Assembly: GCA_016771945.1 (NCBI GenBank)
Contig: QZLF01000001.1
Coordinates: forward strand, 1,383,447-1,447,446
Source: Candidatus Leucobacter sulfamidivorax
Lineage (GTDB): Bacteria; Actinomycetota; Actinomycetes; Actinomycetales; Microbacteriaceae
Length of the DNA stretch: 64,000 nucleotides
Direction: 5' to 3'
Numbering within the stretch: the stretch's first letter is position 1; every line of letters begins with the position of its first letter. Shown one piece after another: positions 27,698-37,385 of the stretch. The notes under the pieces were generated by a model. That model was not told the origin of the DNA, made no database searches, and saw only the letters and a program-made list of their open reading frames with translations. A program made the position numbers and the translations under genes.

Positions 27698-28855
27698 ATG
27701 TCTGCACCCACCCCCGCGCCGCCGGGCCTGCCGCCCGTCGCCGCCCTCGCCGGCGAATCCCGTGAGAGCGGCGCTGCACTGCGCGAGGCCTTCTCCCGCT
27801 CCGCGGCCCGCAGCCGCCCGGCCGCCCAGCTGGCGGTATCCCGGCAGGGCGACACGGTCGTCGACCTCGCCCACGGCATCGAGACCGATCGCCCGGTGCA
27901 GGTCTTCTCGGTCTCCAAGTCGCTGGTCGCCGTGGCCGCGGCGCTCGCGCACGACCGCGGCGAGCTCGACCTCGACGCGCCGCTCGCCGACTACTGGCCG
28001 GCCTTCGACCGCCCGGCGACCCGCGGCATCACCGCGATGCACGTGCTCGACCACTCGAGCGGCATCTCGGCGATCGCGTCGCCCCTGACCGCCGAGCAGC
28101 TCGTCGCGGGGGCGCTCGGCGAGGCCGTCGAGAGCCAGGATCCCATGTGGGAGCCGGGCAGCGCGCACGCCTACGGCGCGTTCACCTTCGGCGCGCTCAT
28201 GGCGGGCGTCTTCCGCCACGGAGTCGGATCGACGGTGCAGCAGTACGTCGCCCGCGAGATCGTGGAGCCCGCGGGGGCGTTCTTCTCCTTCGGCGCCGAT
28301 CCGGCGCTGCGGTCGCGGCTCGCGCCGCTGGAGTTCCGGCCGCCCGTGCTCACCGAGGCGCAGGCGCAGGAGCTCATGGCCGGCACCGCGCTGCAGGACG
28401 GCTCGATGCTGCCGATCATGATGGACTCCCCCGGGTTCTTCACGAACCCCGACGTGCTCGCCTGCGACTGGCCCGCGATGTCCGGGATCACCACCGCGCA
28501 CGATCTCGCCCGGATCTTCGAGGCGGTGATGGGCTACGGACGGGAGCACGCCCTGCTCTCCCCCGCCGCGCTCGCGCGCCTCACGGGCGAGCGGCACTCC
28601 GGGCCGGATCGCGGCATCCCGTTCATCAGCCGCTACGGCGCGGGCGTCGAGCTGCCGCACGCGCTCTCGCCGCTGCTCGGTCCCGGATCCTTCGGCCACC
28701 AGGGCGCCGGCGGCTCCGTCGTCGCCGTCGACCCCGGGACCGGCACCGTCTTCGCCTACGTCTCGACGCTCATGGACGCGACCGTCGGGATCTCGGATCA
28801 GGCGCTCGTGCTGCTCGCCGCGACGGCGGCCGATGGCGTCGGAGGCCCGCGATGA
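27698..28855 (+). CDS. Serine hydrolase of the beta-lactamase/EstB family
   Basis: A 385-residue esterase-like member of the class C beta-lactamase fold. The nucleophile motif is SVSK (Ser 71, Lys 74), with a probable second-motif Tyr 160 in HAYGA and a late GHQGAGGS in place of the KTG-type motif. No signal peptide is seen, so it is cytoplasmic and probably cleaves esters or lactones rather than peptidoglycan or antibiotics. Its stop overlaps the dehydrogenase start (ATGA). Confidence 0.85.
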   Translation: MSAPTPAPPGLPPVAALAGESRESGAALREAFSRSAARSRPAAQLAVSRQGDTVVDLAHGIETDRPVQVFSVSKSLVAVAAALAHDRGELDLDAPLADYWPAFDRPATRGITAMHVLDHSSGISAIASPLTAEQLVAGALGEAVESQDPMWEPGSAHAYGAFTFGALMAGVFRHGVGSTVQQYVAREIVEPAGAFFSFGADPALRSRLAPLEFRPPVLTEAQAQELMAGTALQDGSMLPIMMDSPGFFTNPDVLACDWPAMSGITTAHDLARIFEAVMGYGREHALLSPAALARLTGERHSGPDRGIPFISRYGAGVELPHALSPLLGPGSFGHQGAGGSVVAVDPGTGTVFAYVSTLMDATVGISDQALVLLAATAADGVGGPR

Positions 28856-29886
28856 GGGCGGCGTACCTCGAGGCCGTCGGGCGGGTCGCCATCCGGGAGG
28901 TGGACGAGCCGCGGATCGAGGCCGCGACCGACGCGATCGTCGACATCGTCGCCACCTCGATCTGCGGCAGCGACCTGCACATCGTGCTGGGGCACCTGGG
29001 CGGGGAGATCGGCTTCACCCTCGGTCACGAGTACGTCGGCGTGATCCGCGAGGTGGGTCCGGCGGTGCGCGAGTTCGCGGTGGGCGACCGGGTGGTCGGG
29101 CCGCCCGCCCCGTGGTGCGGTGTCTGCGCGCGCTGCCGCCGGGGGGACGCCGCGCACTGCGAGCGCGGCGGCGTGCTCGGCTCGGGCACGGCCTTCGGGG
29201 GCTTCGGCGGCACGCAGGCCGAGCGCATGCGCGTGCCCTACGCGGATCGCGACCTGGTGCGGGTGCCCGAGCAGGTGGGCGACGCCTCGGCCCTCGGAGT
29301 GGCCGACGCCTTCATGACCGGCGCGACCGGCGCCCGGAACGCCGGGGCGGGCCCCGGTCGCAGCCTCGCCGTCTTCTGCTGCGGCCCGATCGGGCTCATG
29401 GCGATCCACGCCGCGGCGGCGCGGGGCGCCCGGCGGATCATCGCCGTCGACCCGGTCGCGGAGCGTCGGCAGCTCGCGCTCGCCCTCGGCGCATCGCACG
29501 AGACCGGCGACGCGGATCCGCGCGCCTTCATCGCCGAGGCGACCGGCGGCCGCGGGGTCGACGGGGCCGTCGAGGCCGTCGGCCTGCCCTCGACCTTCGC
29601 CGCGGCGCTCGACGCGCTCGGCCCGAACGGCGAGCTCGCGGTGCTCGGCATCGGAGGCGAGCCCTTCTCCTTCGCCGCCGGTCCGACCCTGCTGAAGACC
29701 GTGCGGATGTGGATCGGGCTCGGCGACGTGACCCTGCAGGAGGGCCTCATGGCGCTCATCGCGGACGGGCTCGCGGATCCCGCCCCGCTCTTCGACCTCG
29801 AGGTCGGCCTCGACGAGGTGCCCGCGCTCTACGAACGGCTGCAGACGCCCGGCCACGGCATCACGAAGGCGCTGATCCGCCCCTGA
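28852..29886 (+). CDS. Zinc-dependent alcohol dehydrogenase
   Basis: A 344-residue MDR-family dehydrogenase. Catalytic zinc ligands are Cys 38 and the His 59/Glu 60 pair; structural zinc cysteines are 89, 92, 95 and 103. The nucleotide fold begins near residue 170 (FCCGPIGLMA) with Asp in AVDPVAER, which favours NAD. Translationally coupled to the hydrolase. With the monooxygenase and hydrolase it could form an alcohol to ketone to ester to acid plus alcohol route. Confidence 0.9.
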   Translation: MRAAYLEAVGRVAIREVDEPRIEAATDAIVDIVATSICGSDLHIVLGHLGGEIGFTLGHEYVGVIREVGPAVREFAVGDRVVGPPAPWCGVCARCRRGDAAHCERGGVLGSGTAFGGFGGTQAERMRVPYADRDLVRVPEQVGDASALGVADAFMTGATGARNAGAGPGRSLAVFCCGPIGLMAIHAAAARGARRIIAVDPVAERRQLALALGASHETGDADPRAFIAEATGGRGVDGAVEAVGLPSTFAAALDALGPNGELAVLGIGGEPFSFAAGPTLLKTVRMWIGLGDVTLQEGLMALIADGLADPAPLFDLEVGLDEVPALYERLQTPGHGITKALIRP

Positions 29887-29900
29887 TGCCGGATGGACGC

Positions 29901-29935
29901 CGGGGCCCGGGGTGACGCGTTCGCCCCGGGCCCCG
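29901..29935 (+). terminator. Hairpin terminator after the dehydrogenase
   Basis: A perfect 12-bp G+C stem (29901-29912 with 29924-29935) and an 11-base loop lie 15 bases after the dehydrogenase stop, without a T-run. Confidence 0.8.
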
Positions 29936-30068
29936 TTCGCGTGACACGGAGAGGTATCGATCCGCGCAAGGGGGTACCCGTGGGCTCCCGAGCGGAGTAG
30001 CCTCGCATCAAGGCCGTTCCACGACGACGTGGATGGCCGAGACGGGACCGCCGAGATGGGGAGGATCC

Positions 30069-30434
30069 ATGGCCGAGCGAACGCTTCGAGGAGCGCGGAT
30101 CGGATCCTCGAGCCTGCAGGGCGATGAGGGCATCGAGTTCTCGCCCCGCCGCAGGGTCACCTACATGACCGAGAAGGGCACGAGCTTCAGCGTCATGTTC
30201 GACGCCGACGCCGAGCCGCCGGCCGAGTGGTTCGACCCCCGCAGCGGGGAGGCGGGCTTCCTCGACGACGAGGCCGGCCGCGCCGCGCGCGCCGAGTTCG
30301 AGGAGCGGGAGAGCCAGCAGCGCACCCACTGGGACATGCTGCTCGAGCGCCGCACGCGCGAGGAGCTGGAAGAGCTGCTGCAGGAGCGCCTCGAGCTGCT
30401 GCGGGCCCGCCGCGCGAGCGGCGACGGCGCCTGA
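30069..30434 (+). CDS. rbpA: RNA polymerase-binding protein RbpA
   Basis: A 121-residue actinobacterial transcription factor that contacts the principal sigma factor and stabilises the open promoter complex. The N-terminal tail (LRGARIGSSS), the central beta domain and the sigma-interaction domain (RTHWDMLLERRTREELEELL) match RbpA. A -10-like TAGCCT is present about 70 bases upstream. It converges on lnt with a 16-base gap; the ppm1 gene usual beside rbpA and lnt is absent. Confidence 0.95.
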   Translation: MAERTLRGARIGSSSLQGDEGIEFSPRRRVTYMTEKGTSFSVMFDADAEPPAEWFDPRSGEAGFLDDEAGRAARAEFEERESQQRTHWDMLLERRTREELEELLQERLELLRARRASGDGA

Positions 30435-30450
30435 TCCTCGGGAGGAGCGA

Positions 30451-32124
30451 TCAGCCGCGCGGCGCGCGGGAGCGGATCGAGCCGTACAGGCCCACCAGGA
30501 GGCCCGCGCCTCCGAGCAGCATCCACGCCGCGGCGATCCAGCCGCCGAAGCGCGACGCGGGGGTGAGCCCGTCGACGAGCGGCACCTCGGCGACCATGAA
30601 CCCGACGGTGTGCGGCTCGATCGCGGCGAGATCGGCGCCGTCGGGCGCGACGATCGCGCTCGTGCCCACGGTCGAGATGTTCACGAGCGCGCGCCCCGTC
30701 TCGACGGCCCGCAGACGCGCGATCTGCAGCTGCTGCGCGCTCTGATCGGTGCGGCCGAAGTCGGCGTTGTTGGTCTGCGCGAAGATCACCTGCGCGCCGG
30801 CCTCCCCGCCGGTCGCAGGCTGCTGCGTCATCATCGCATCGGCGTGGTCGTCGAAGACGATGTCGAAGCAGATGGCGATGCCTGCTCGGAAGGGCCCGGC
30901 GGCCCCGTCGACCTCCAGCACGGCGGGCAGCGTCCCCGCGGTGTACTCCAGCTGCACGAGGTCGACGAGGTCCGGTGCGAGCGCGCGGAAGAAGGGCCGG
31001 TTCGGCATGTACTCGGCGAAGGGCACGGGCCGGCGCTTGTCGTAGCGGCCCTCGATGATCGTCGGCGTGCTCGCATCGCCGCTGACGACGAGCGTGCTGT
31101 TCGTGTAGACGATGTCCCGCTCGCCGTCGCCGTCCTCGTCGTCGCCCGGCTCGGCGAGGATCGTGCCGAGCACGATCGGCGCGCCCGCCCGCTCGGCCAG
31201 CCGCTGCACGGCGGACATGCGGTCCCGGTGGCCGGGCAGGGCGAACTCGGCGCTGTTCTCCGGCCAGACGATCACGTCCACGCGCTCGCCGCGGGCCTCG
31301 AGCTCGTCGAGCATCCGCCCGGTCTCTTCGAGGTGGCTGCGGAAGACGTCGCCGTTCTCGCGGTCGTCGAAGATGCCCGACTTCGAGTTCCCCTGCACGG
31401 CGGCCACGCGCAGGTCGCCCGAGCGCGCGAGCGGCGCCGGGGGCGCGAGCGCGAGCAGCACGAGGGCGAGGACGGTCGCGGCCGACACCAGGATCGGCGC
31501 GAGCGGACGACGAGCCGCTCCGCCTCCGCGCGCGAACCACGCCGCGACCGGCAGCGCGCAGGCGAACACCAGGATGCCGGAGAGCCCCGGGAAGCCGAGC
31601 CAGGAGACGAGGGCCGCGAGCGGACCCTCCGCCTGCGTGTGCGCGATGCGGCCCCAGGCGAAGCCGCCGTAGGGCCAGGTGCTCTGCAGCTGCTCGCGCA
31701 GCACCCAGAGCCCCGCGGCGGCGACGGCCTGCGCGGCGACGCGCGCCCAGGCCGGGATCGGCAGACGGGCGATGCCGCGCGTCGCGACCGCGACCGCGAG
31801 GCCGAGCAAGGCGAACCAGGCGATCATGACCCCGGCGAGCCCCAGCCACGGCACCGGGCCCAGGTAGAGCGTGAGCCAGTGGATGTTCGGCAGCCAGAAC
31901 GCGGCACCGGCGGCGGCGCCGAGACCGAGTCCCGCGCGGGCGCGCTGCTGCCACAGGGCGACGAGGATCAGCGCCGCCCCGACGAGCGCCGCCGGCCACC
32001 AGGCGAGCCAGGGGGTGGCCGCGTCGAGCCCGAGGCCGCCCAGCATGGCGAACGGCAGGGCGAGCCACCAGCGCAGTCGGCGCGGTGCTGCGGGCGGCGG
32101 CGCGGGCTCGGCCGGCGCCGTCAC
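30451..32124 (-). CDS. lnt: Apolipoprotein N-acyltransferase
   Basis: A 557-residue membrane enzyme that adds the third acyl chain to lipoproteins. Six or more N-terminal helices precede a nitrilase-like domain with the catalytic Glu in WPENSAEF, Lys in YDKRRPVPF and Cys in GIAICFDIVF, and a last helix anchors the C-terminus. It starts at a GTG that overlaps the helicase stop (GTGA). Several lipoproteins in this window (CtaC, the FKBP-like protein) are potential substrates. Confidence 0.93.
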   Translation of the reverse strand: MTAPAEPAPPPAAPRRLRWWLALPFAMLGGLGLDAATPWLAWWPAALVGAALILVALWQQRARAGLGLGAAAGAAFWLPNIHWLTLYLGPVPWLGLAGVMIAWFALLGLAVAVATRGIARLPIPAWARVAAQAVAAAGLWVLREQLQSTWPYGGFAWGRIAHTQAEGPLAALVSWLGFPGLSGILVFACALPVAAWFARGGGAARRPLAPILVSAATVLALVLLALAPPAPLARSGDLRVAAVQGNSKSGIFDDRENGDVFRSHLEETGRMLDELEARGERVDVIVWPENSAEFALPGHRDRMSAVQRLAERAGAPIVLGTILAEPGDDEDGDGERDIVYTNSTLVVSGDASTPTIIEGRYDKRRPVPFAEYMPNRPFFRALAPDLVDLVQLEYTAGTLPAVLEVDGAAGPFRAGIAICFDIVFDDHADAMMTQQPATGGEAGAQVIFAQTNNADFGRTDQSAQQLQIARLRAVETGRALVNISTVGTSAIVAPDGADLAAIEPHTVGFMVAEVPLVDGLTPASRFGGWIAAAWMLLGGAGLLVGLYGSIRSRAPRG

Positions 32125-34448
32125 GAGGAGCTCGCCGTCTCGACGATGCCGCGGCGCACCCGCCGCTTCGCCTCCCGGGCGAGCTGCGCGAGCGCCGCGA
32201 GGCGGTCGGCATCGCCCTGGATGTCGGCGCCCGCGTGCTCGCAGGCCTGGGCGATCTGGTCGAGCAGATCGATGGTCTGCTTCGTCCAGCGCACGAAGTC
32301 CCCCGCGCCGATGCCGGCGTGCTCGAGCACGCGTCCGAGCGCCCATCCGCCCGCCCAGCCCTGCAGCGCGGAGGCGAGACCGGCGTGCGGCGCGTCGCCG
32401 CTCGGCAGCCGGTGCTGCCCGCCCAGCTCGGCGAGCTCCTCCCAGACCTCGAGCGTGCGCTCGAAGGCCTGCCGGAACGGCCCGCCGGGCCACCGCCCCT
32501 CGGGCTCGTCGTCCCGCCGGGGCTCGTAGCTGAGGGCGCAGCAGAGGGCCGCGAGGCCGGGGGCGTCGAGGCCGCGCCAGGCGTCGCGGCGCAGGCACTC
32601 GGCGATGAGCAGATCCCGCTCCCCGTAGACGCGGGCGAGCAGATGGCCGTAGGGCGTGACCTCGAGGGCCGCGTCGGGGGCCGGAGCGAGGTAGCCGAGC
32701 TCGGTGAGCAGCGCCACCACCCGGTCGAAGGTGCGCGCGATCGTCCCGGTCCGGGCCTCCACGCGGCGCCGGCCGCGCTCGATCTGGCGGCGCAGCTTCC
32801 GCGCCCGATCCTCCCAGCGCTTCCTGTCGGCGCCCTTCGCCCGCCTGGCCGCCTGATCGTAGCCCGCGAGCGAGGCCTGCTCGGCCCGCAGCTCGCGCGC
32901 CTGGTCGACGACGGCGCGATCCGCCTGGAACTGCGCGAACGACAGCTCCAGGGTGTCGCGCGCGAGCGCGGGCGTGAGCCGCTGCAGCAGGTTCACCGCC
33001 ATGTTCGGGGTGGGCCGGAAGCTCGAGCGCACCGGGAAGGAGCGGGCCGACGCGAGGTGCGCGAGCCCCTCGAGGTCGAGGCCGTCGCGCCAGACGACGA
33101 CCGCGTGGCCCTCGTGGTCGATGCCGCGGCGCCCCGCCCGCCCGGTGAGCTGCGTGTACTCGCCCGAGGTGAGCGGCAGGCGCTCCTCGCCGTTGAACTT
33201 GTCGAGCCGCTCGATCGTGACCGAGCGCGCCGGCATGTTGATGCCGAGCGCGAGCGTCTCGGTCGCGAAGACGAGCTTCACGAGCCGGCGCTGGAAGAGC
33301 TGCTCGACGACCGACTTGAACTGCGGCAGCAGGCCGGCGTGATGCGCGGCGATGCCGCGCTCGAGGCCCGAGACCCACTCGTGCACTCCCAGCACCCGCA
33401 GATCCTCGTCGTCGAGCGAGGCGAGCGCCGCGCTCGTGAGGCGGCGGATCTCCTCGCGCTCCTCGCGCGTGGTCAGCCGGATGCCCTCCTGCAGGCACTG
33501 GCGCACGGCCTGGTCGCAGCCGTTGCGGCTGAAGATGAAGACGATGCCGGGCAGCAGGCCGGTCTCGTCGAGGGCGCGCGCGATGTCGCCCCGCGAGATG
33601 CGCTGCGCGCGTCGCACGGGAGCGCGTCCTCGCGAGCGATCCCGGCTCGAGCGGTAGCGCTCGTACCCCCCGTGGTCGCTGCGGGATCCGCCTCCGCGGG
33701 GCCGGTGCTCGGAGCGATCCGTTCGCTCCGAGCGGCCCGATCCCCCGCGCTCCAGGCGCCCCAGCTCAGGGTTGAGCCGGCCCCGTTCCACGAGCTCTCC
33801 GTCGCCGTCGACGTAGAGCGGCAGCAGTGCCTTCGCCGTGAGCACGTGCTGGTAGAGGGGCACGGGCCGGTGCTCGGAGAGGATGACGTCGGTGTCGCCG
33901 CGCACCGCGTGCATCCAGTCGCCGAACTCCTCCGCGTTCGACACGGTCGCCGAGAGCGAGACCAGCCGCACGGACTGCGGCAGGTGCAGGATGATCTCCT
34001 CCCAGACCGCGCCGCGCCAGCGATCGGCGAGGTAGTGCACCTCGTCGAGCACGACGAAGGCCAGGCCTTCGAGCGCGCTGCTCTCTGCGTAGATCATGTT
34101 GCGCAGCACCTCGGTCGTCATGACCACGATCGGGGCGTCGCCGCGCAGGTTCACGTCTCCGGTGAGCAGGCCCACCTCGCTCTCGCCGTACTCGGCGCAC
34201 AGCTCGCGGAACTTCTGGTTCGACAGCGCCTTGATGGGCGCCGTGTAGAAGATGCGACGGTCGCTCTCGCGGCGGGCCAGGTGCACGGCGAACTCGGCGA
34301 CGGTCGTCTTGCCCGAGCCGGTGGGGGCTGCGACGAGCACGCTGCGGCCCTCCTCGAGCCGCTCGCACGCGGTGCGCTGGAAGGGATCGAGCGGGAAGCC
34401 GAGCCGCGCGGCGAAGGCGTCGACCGCCGGATGCGTCGCCCCGTTCAC
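32121..34448 (-). CDS. helY: Ski2/Mtr4-like DEAD/DEAH RNA helicase
   Basis: A 775-residue helicase. Visible motifs are APTGSGKT (motif I), DEVHYLADRWRG (motif II), LSATVSN (motif III), the second RecA domain with AHHAGLLP, and QLTGRAGRRG (motif VI), followed by a helical C-terminal region. An Arg/Ser/Gly-rich insert lies between the two RecA domains. The GTG at 34448 overlaps the tatC stop. Order pafB-pafC-tatC-helY is the conserved actinobacterial order minus tatA. Confidence 0.92.
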   Translation of the reverse strand: MNGATHPAVDAFAARLGFPLDPFQRTACERLEEGRSVLVAAPTGSGKTTVAEFAVHLARRESDRRIFYTAPIKALSNQKFRELCAEYGESEVGLLTGDVNLRGDAPIVVMTTEVLRNMIYAESSALEGLAFVVLDEVHYLADRWRGAVWEEIILHLPQSVRLVSLSATVSNAEEFGDWMHAVRGDTDVILSEHRPVPLYQHVLTAKALLPLYVDGDGELVERGRLNPELGRLERGGSGRSERTDRSEHRPRGGGSRSDHGGYERYRSSRDRSRGRAPVRRAQRISRGDIARALDETGLLPGIVFIFSRNGCDQAVRQCLQEGIRLTTREEREEIRRLTSAALASLDDEDLRVLGVHEWVSGLERGIAAHHAGLLPQFKSVVEQLFQRRLVKLVFATETLALGINMPARSVTIERLDKFNGEERLPLTSGEYTQLTGRAGRRGIDHEGHAVVVWRDGLDLEGLAHLASARSFPVRSSFRPTPNMAVNLLQRLTPALARDTLELSFAQFQADRAVVDQARELRAEQASLAGYDQAARRAKGADRKRWEDRARKLRRQIERGRRRVEARTGTIARTFDRVVALLTELGYLAPAPDAALEVTPYGHLLARVYGERDLLIAECLRRDAWRGLDAPGLAALCCALSYEPRRDDEPEGRWPGGPFRQAFERTLEVWEELAELGGQHRLPSGDAPHAGLASALQGWAGGWALGRVLEHAGIGAGDFVRWTKQTIDLLDQIAQACEHAGADIQGDADRLAALAQLAREAKRRVRRGIVETASSS

Positions 34449-35272
34449 GCGCGATCCCCGGAGGCCCGCGGATCCGCCGCGTCGTCGGCGAGGTCGTACT
34501 CCGCGAGCTCGGCCGCCCGCCTCCGATCGACCCGGCGGTCGTGCAGGATGCCGACGGCGGCCGCGACGAAGTAGAGCAGCACGATGGGCGCAGCGAGCAT
34601 GAACATGCTCATGAGGTCGGTCGCGGGCGTCGCGATGCCCGCGAAGAGCACGATCGCGATGAGCGCCACCCGCCAGCTCTTCAGGATCGACGCGCCGCGC
34701 AGCACGCCGAGGAAGTTGAGCATGACGAGGAACACGGGCATGACGAAGCCGATGCCGACCGCGAGCATGAGCTTCACGGCGAAGTCGAGGTAGGTGCGGG
34801 CGTTGAGCTGGAAGGCGTCCTCGGTGGGCTGGAAGCTCGCCATGAGGCGGACGATGTTCGGCAGCACGGTCCACCCGGCGTAGGCGCCGCCGAGGAAGAG
34901 GGGCACCGCGACGGCGATGAAGCCCACCGAGTAGCCCTTCTCCCGGCGGGTGAGCCCCGGGGCGAAGAACGCCCAGATCTGGTACAGCCAGATGGGCGAT
35001 GCGACGAGGACTCCGATGAACAGCGCGATCTGCAGTCGCAGGTCGAAACCGCTGCCGATGTCGGAGTAGGTGATCTGGGCGACGCGACCGCCGATGTCGT
35101 TGATCGGCCGGCGCAGCGCGTCCCACACCCAGTCGGTCAGGAACCAGCCGGCGACCGTGCCCACGACGATCGCCGCGGCCGAGATGAAGAGGCGATTGCG
35201 GAACTCGATGAGGTGCGCGCCGAGGCTCATCCTGCCCTCGGGGTTCCTCCCTCGCCTGGTCGCTCTGGCCAC
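34445..35272 (-). CDS. tatC: Sec-independent protein translocase TatC
   Basis: A 275-residue six-helix membrane protein that recognises twin-arginine signals. The N-terminal MSLGAHLIEFRNRL motif and the FLNFLGVL region fit TatC. An ATG within the first 15 codons (MSLGAH) is a plausible alternative start. tatA normally precedes it; here only 48 bases separate it from pafC and no TatA-like frame fits. Confidence 0.94.
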   Translation of the reverse strand: MARATRRGRNPEGRMSLGAHLIEFRNRLFISAAAIVVGTVAGWFLTDWVWDALRRPINDIGGRVAQITYSDIGSGFDLRLQIALFIGVLVASPIWLYQIWAFFAPGLTRREKGYSVGFIAVAVPLFLGGAYAGWTVLPNIVRLMASFQPTEDAFQLNARTYLDFAVKLMLAVGIGFVMPVFLVMLNFLGVLRGASILKSWRVALIAIVLFAGIATPATDLMSMFMLAAPIVLLYFVAAAVGILHDRRVDRRRAAELAEYDLADDAADPRASGDRA

Positions 35273-35320
35273 CCGGTCAGTCTAGCCGTGGAGGTGCCGA
35301 AGCCTCGCTGGGAGGGCGGA

Positions 35321-36322
35321 TCAGTCGCCGTAGGGCGCGAGCGCGCGCTCCGCCCAGTCGCGCACCGCCTCCCGCGCCTCGGCCGGCCGCTCGACGATCA
35401 CCTCGCCGGGGGCCGCCTGCACGAGGCGGATCGCCGCCGCCGGATGTCCGAGCTGCACCTCGGCGCGCACCCAGCCGGAATCGCCTCCATCGTCGGCCGG
35501 GCCGATCACGCGAGGCGAGAACGCGGCGATCCGGTGCAGGGCCGCCTCGCCGAGGCGCACGACCGCGACGATCTCCGCGGCCTCGGGTCCGATCCGGCTG
35601 CCTCCGGCGCCGTGACCTCGGCCGGGCGCCGGGCGCTGCTCCGCCGCCTCGTCCTGGGCTCGCGCGCCGCGCATCGCGTCGACGAGGAAGGTGCGCTCGG
35701 CCCCGCGATCGAGGCAGTGCGCGCGCAGGTACCAGGCGCCGCCGAGCTGGGAGAGCTCGAGCGGTTCGACGGTGCGCCGCGTGGTCTCGCCCCGCAGGTC
35801 CCGGTAGTCGAAGGAGACGCGGCGGCCGCTCTCCATCGCGTCGAGCAGCACCGCGAGCGCGGGATCGCCCGGATCCGGGGTGATCGAGATCGCGGGCTCG
35901 GGCGAGGATCCGCCCGGCGCGGCCTGGGCCAGGGCGAGCTTCGCCGCCGCGCGCTCGACCCCGCTCCGCTCCTCCGGCGGCAGCATCTCGCGCAGCGCGT
36001 GCAGACCGGCGACGAGGGCGGCGTGCTCGGCCGGGGAGAAGCGCGGGGTGTCGTCGACCGCGACGATGTGGGTGAGGCTCACGATGTCGTGCTGCTCGAA
36101 CGCGTCCCAGTCGATGTCGAAGAGATCCTCGGGCTGATAGGTGTGCGTCTCCCCGGGCACGCCCGCGGTGCCGAGGAAGGCGACCAGGCGGCGCACCGCG
36201 TCCTCGCTCTCGCCGAAGGCGAGGGCGAGCTCCGAGACGGGTGTGGGGCCGTGCTCCCGCAGATACGGCACGAGCGCGAGCAGCAGCACGACGCGGTCGG
36301 CGGTGGTCAGCGCCCTAGCCAC
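35321..36322 (-). CDS. pafC: WYL-domain regulator PafC
   Basis: A 333-residue protein with an N-terminal winged helix-turn-helix and a WYL domain (WYLRAHCLDRGAERTF region). PafB and PafC form a heterodimer that activates SOS-independent DNA-damage genes in actinobacteria. It overlaps pafB by eight bases. The names derive from co-occurrence with pafA, which is missing here. Confidence 0.88.
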   Translation of the reverse strand: MARALTTADRVVLLLALVPYLREHGPTPVSELALAFGESEDAVRRLVAFLGTAGVPGETHTYQPEDLFDIDWDAFEQHDIVSLTHIVAVDDTPRFSPAEHAALVAGLHALREMLPPEERSGVERAAAKLALAQAAPGGSSPEPAISITPDPGDPALAVLLDAMESGRRVSFDYRDLRGETTRRTVEPLELSQLGGAWYLRAHCLDRGAERTFLVDAMRGARAQDEAAEQRPAPGRGHGAGGSRIGPEAAEIVAVVRLGEAALHRIAAFSPRVIGPADDGGDSGWVRAEVQLGHPAAAIRLVQAAPGEVIVERPAEAREAVRDWAERALAPYGD

Positions 36323-37382
36323 GGCCGCCTCCGTCGGGGTCGCCCGAGTGCTGCGCGCGGACCCGGCGCAGGATCGCGACGGCGTCGTCGCGCAGCTCGG
36401 CGGGTCCCGTCACCTCGAGCTCGTCGCCGTGGGCGGCGATCTCGACGGCGAGCTCGCGATAGTCGAGGGTGCCCAGCTCGAGCAGCCGCGGATCCGCCGC
36501 CGCTCGATCCCGCCCGTCCTCCCCGCCCGCGCCGCGCCGCGCCCGCGCTGCGAGCCGGGCCTCCGCCACCGATCCCGCCCGCACGCGCACGGTGGCGCGC
36601 AGCCGCTCCTCGAGCGCCAGCAGCTCGCGGAGCACCGCGTCCCGGCGCCCCAGCAGCCCCGGCTCGAAGGGCTCCGGGCCGATCCGCACCTCGCCGACGA
36701 TGCGCGAGAGCAGGAAGACCCGATCCGCCTCGCGGTCGAGGTCGTGCGCGATGAGGTGCCAGCGGCCGTCGGCGCGGTGCAGGCCGAGCGGCGCCACCCG
36801 CCGGCCGAGCGGCGCGGAGCGGTCGGGCAGGCGGTAGTCGAAGCGGGCGACGAGCAGCTCCTCGACGCCGCGGCGCAGGGCCGGCGCCGCGGGCTCGGTG
36901 ATGCCCAGCTGCGGCGCGACCCCGAGATGCCGCACGTCGAGCCCGGCGCCCAGCGCCTCCAGCTTCATCACGGCCCGCCGCGCCTCGGCGGTCAGGCTGC
37001 CCTCGCGCCACGCCAGCGCCGCGCCGCGCAGCAGTGCGAGCTCGCGCTCGGTGAAGCGCAGCCCGGCCGGCATCTGCAGCAGCTCCTTCGAGATGCGGTA
37101 GCGCGTGAGCTGGTTGTTGCCGGGCTCCTGGGGCGAGTCGATCGCGTCGATCGGGATGCCGAGCTCGCGCAGTTGCGCCTTGTCGCGCTCGAACCGCCGT
37201 TCGAGCGCGACGTCGCCCTCGCCTCCGCGGCCCCGGGCTCCGTCGCGATCCGCGTAACCGTAGACGCTCGACAGCAGCTCGCGCTTGGTCAGGCCCTGCG
37301 GGCTCGCCACGAGCGCGAGCACCAGGCTGAAGACGCGCTGCTCGCCGGGGACGGATGCGCGACGCGCCTGACCCCCCGCCAT
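36315..37382 (-). CDS. pafB: WYL-domain regulator PafB
   Basis: A 355-residue protein with an N-terminal helix-turn-helix (QRVFSLVLALVAS...TKRELLSSVYGY) and a WYL domain (GRWHLIAHDLDREADRVF region), the partner of PafC. Its start lies three bases after the stop of the upstream FKBP-like lipoprotein gene, so the four genes pafB, pafC, tatC and helY are likely one transcript with it. Confidence 0.88.
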   Translation of the reverse strand: MAGGQARRASVPGEQRVFSLVLALVASPQGLTKRELLSSVYGYADRDGARGRGGEGDVALERRFERDKAQLRELGIPIDAIDSPQEPGNNQLTRYRISKELLQMPAGLRFTERELALLRGAALAWREGSLTAEARRAVMKLEALGAGLDVRHLGVAPQLGITEPAAPALRRGVEELLVARFDYRLPDRSAPLGRRVAPLGLHRADGRWHLIAHDLDREADRVFLLSRIVGEVRIGPEPFEPGLLGRRDAVLRELLALEERLRATVRVRAGSVAEARLAARARRGAGGEDGRDRAAADPRLLELGTLDYRELAVEIAAHGDELEVTGPAELRDDAVAILRRVRAQHSGDPDGGGRG

Positions 37383-37385
37383 CGG

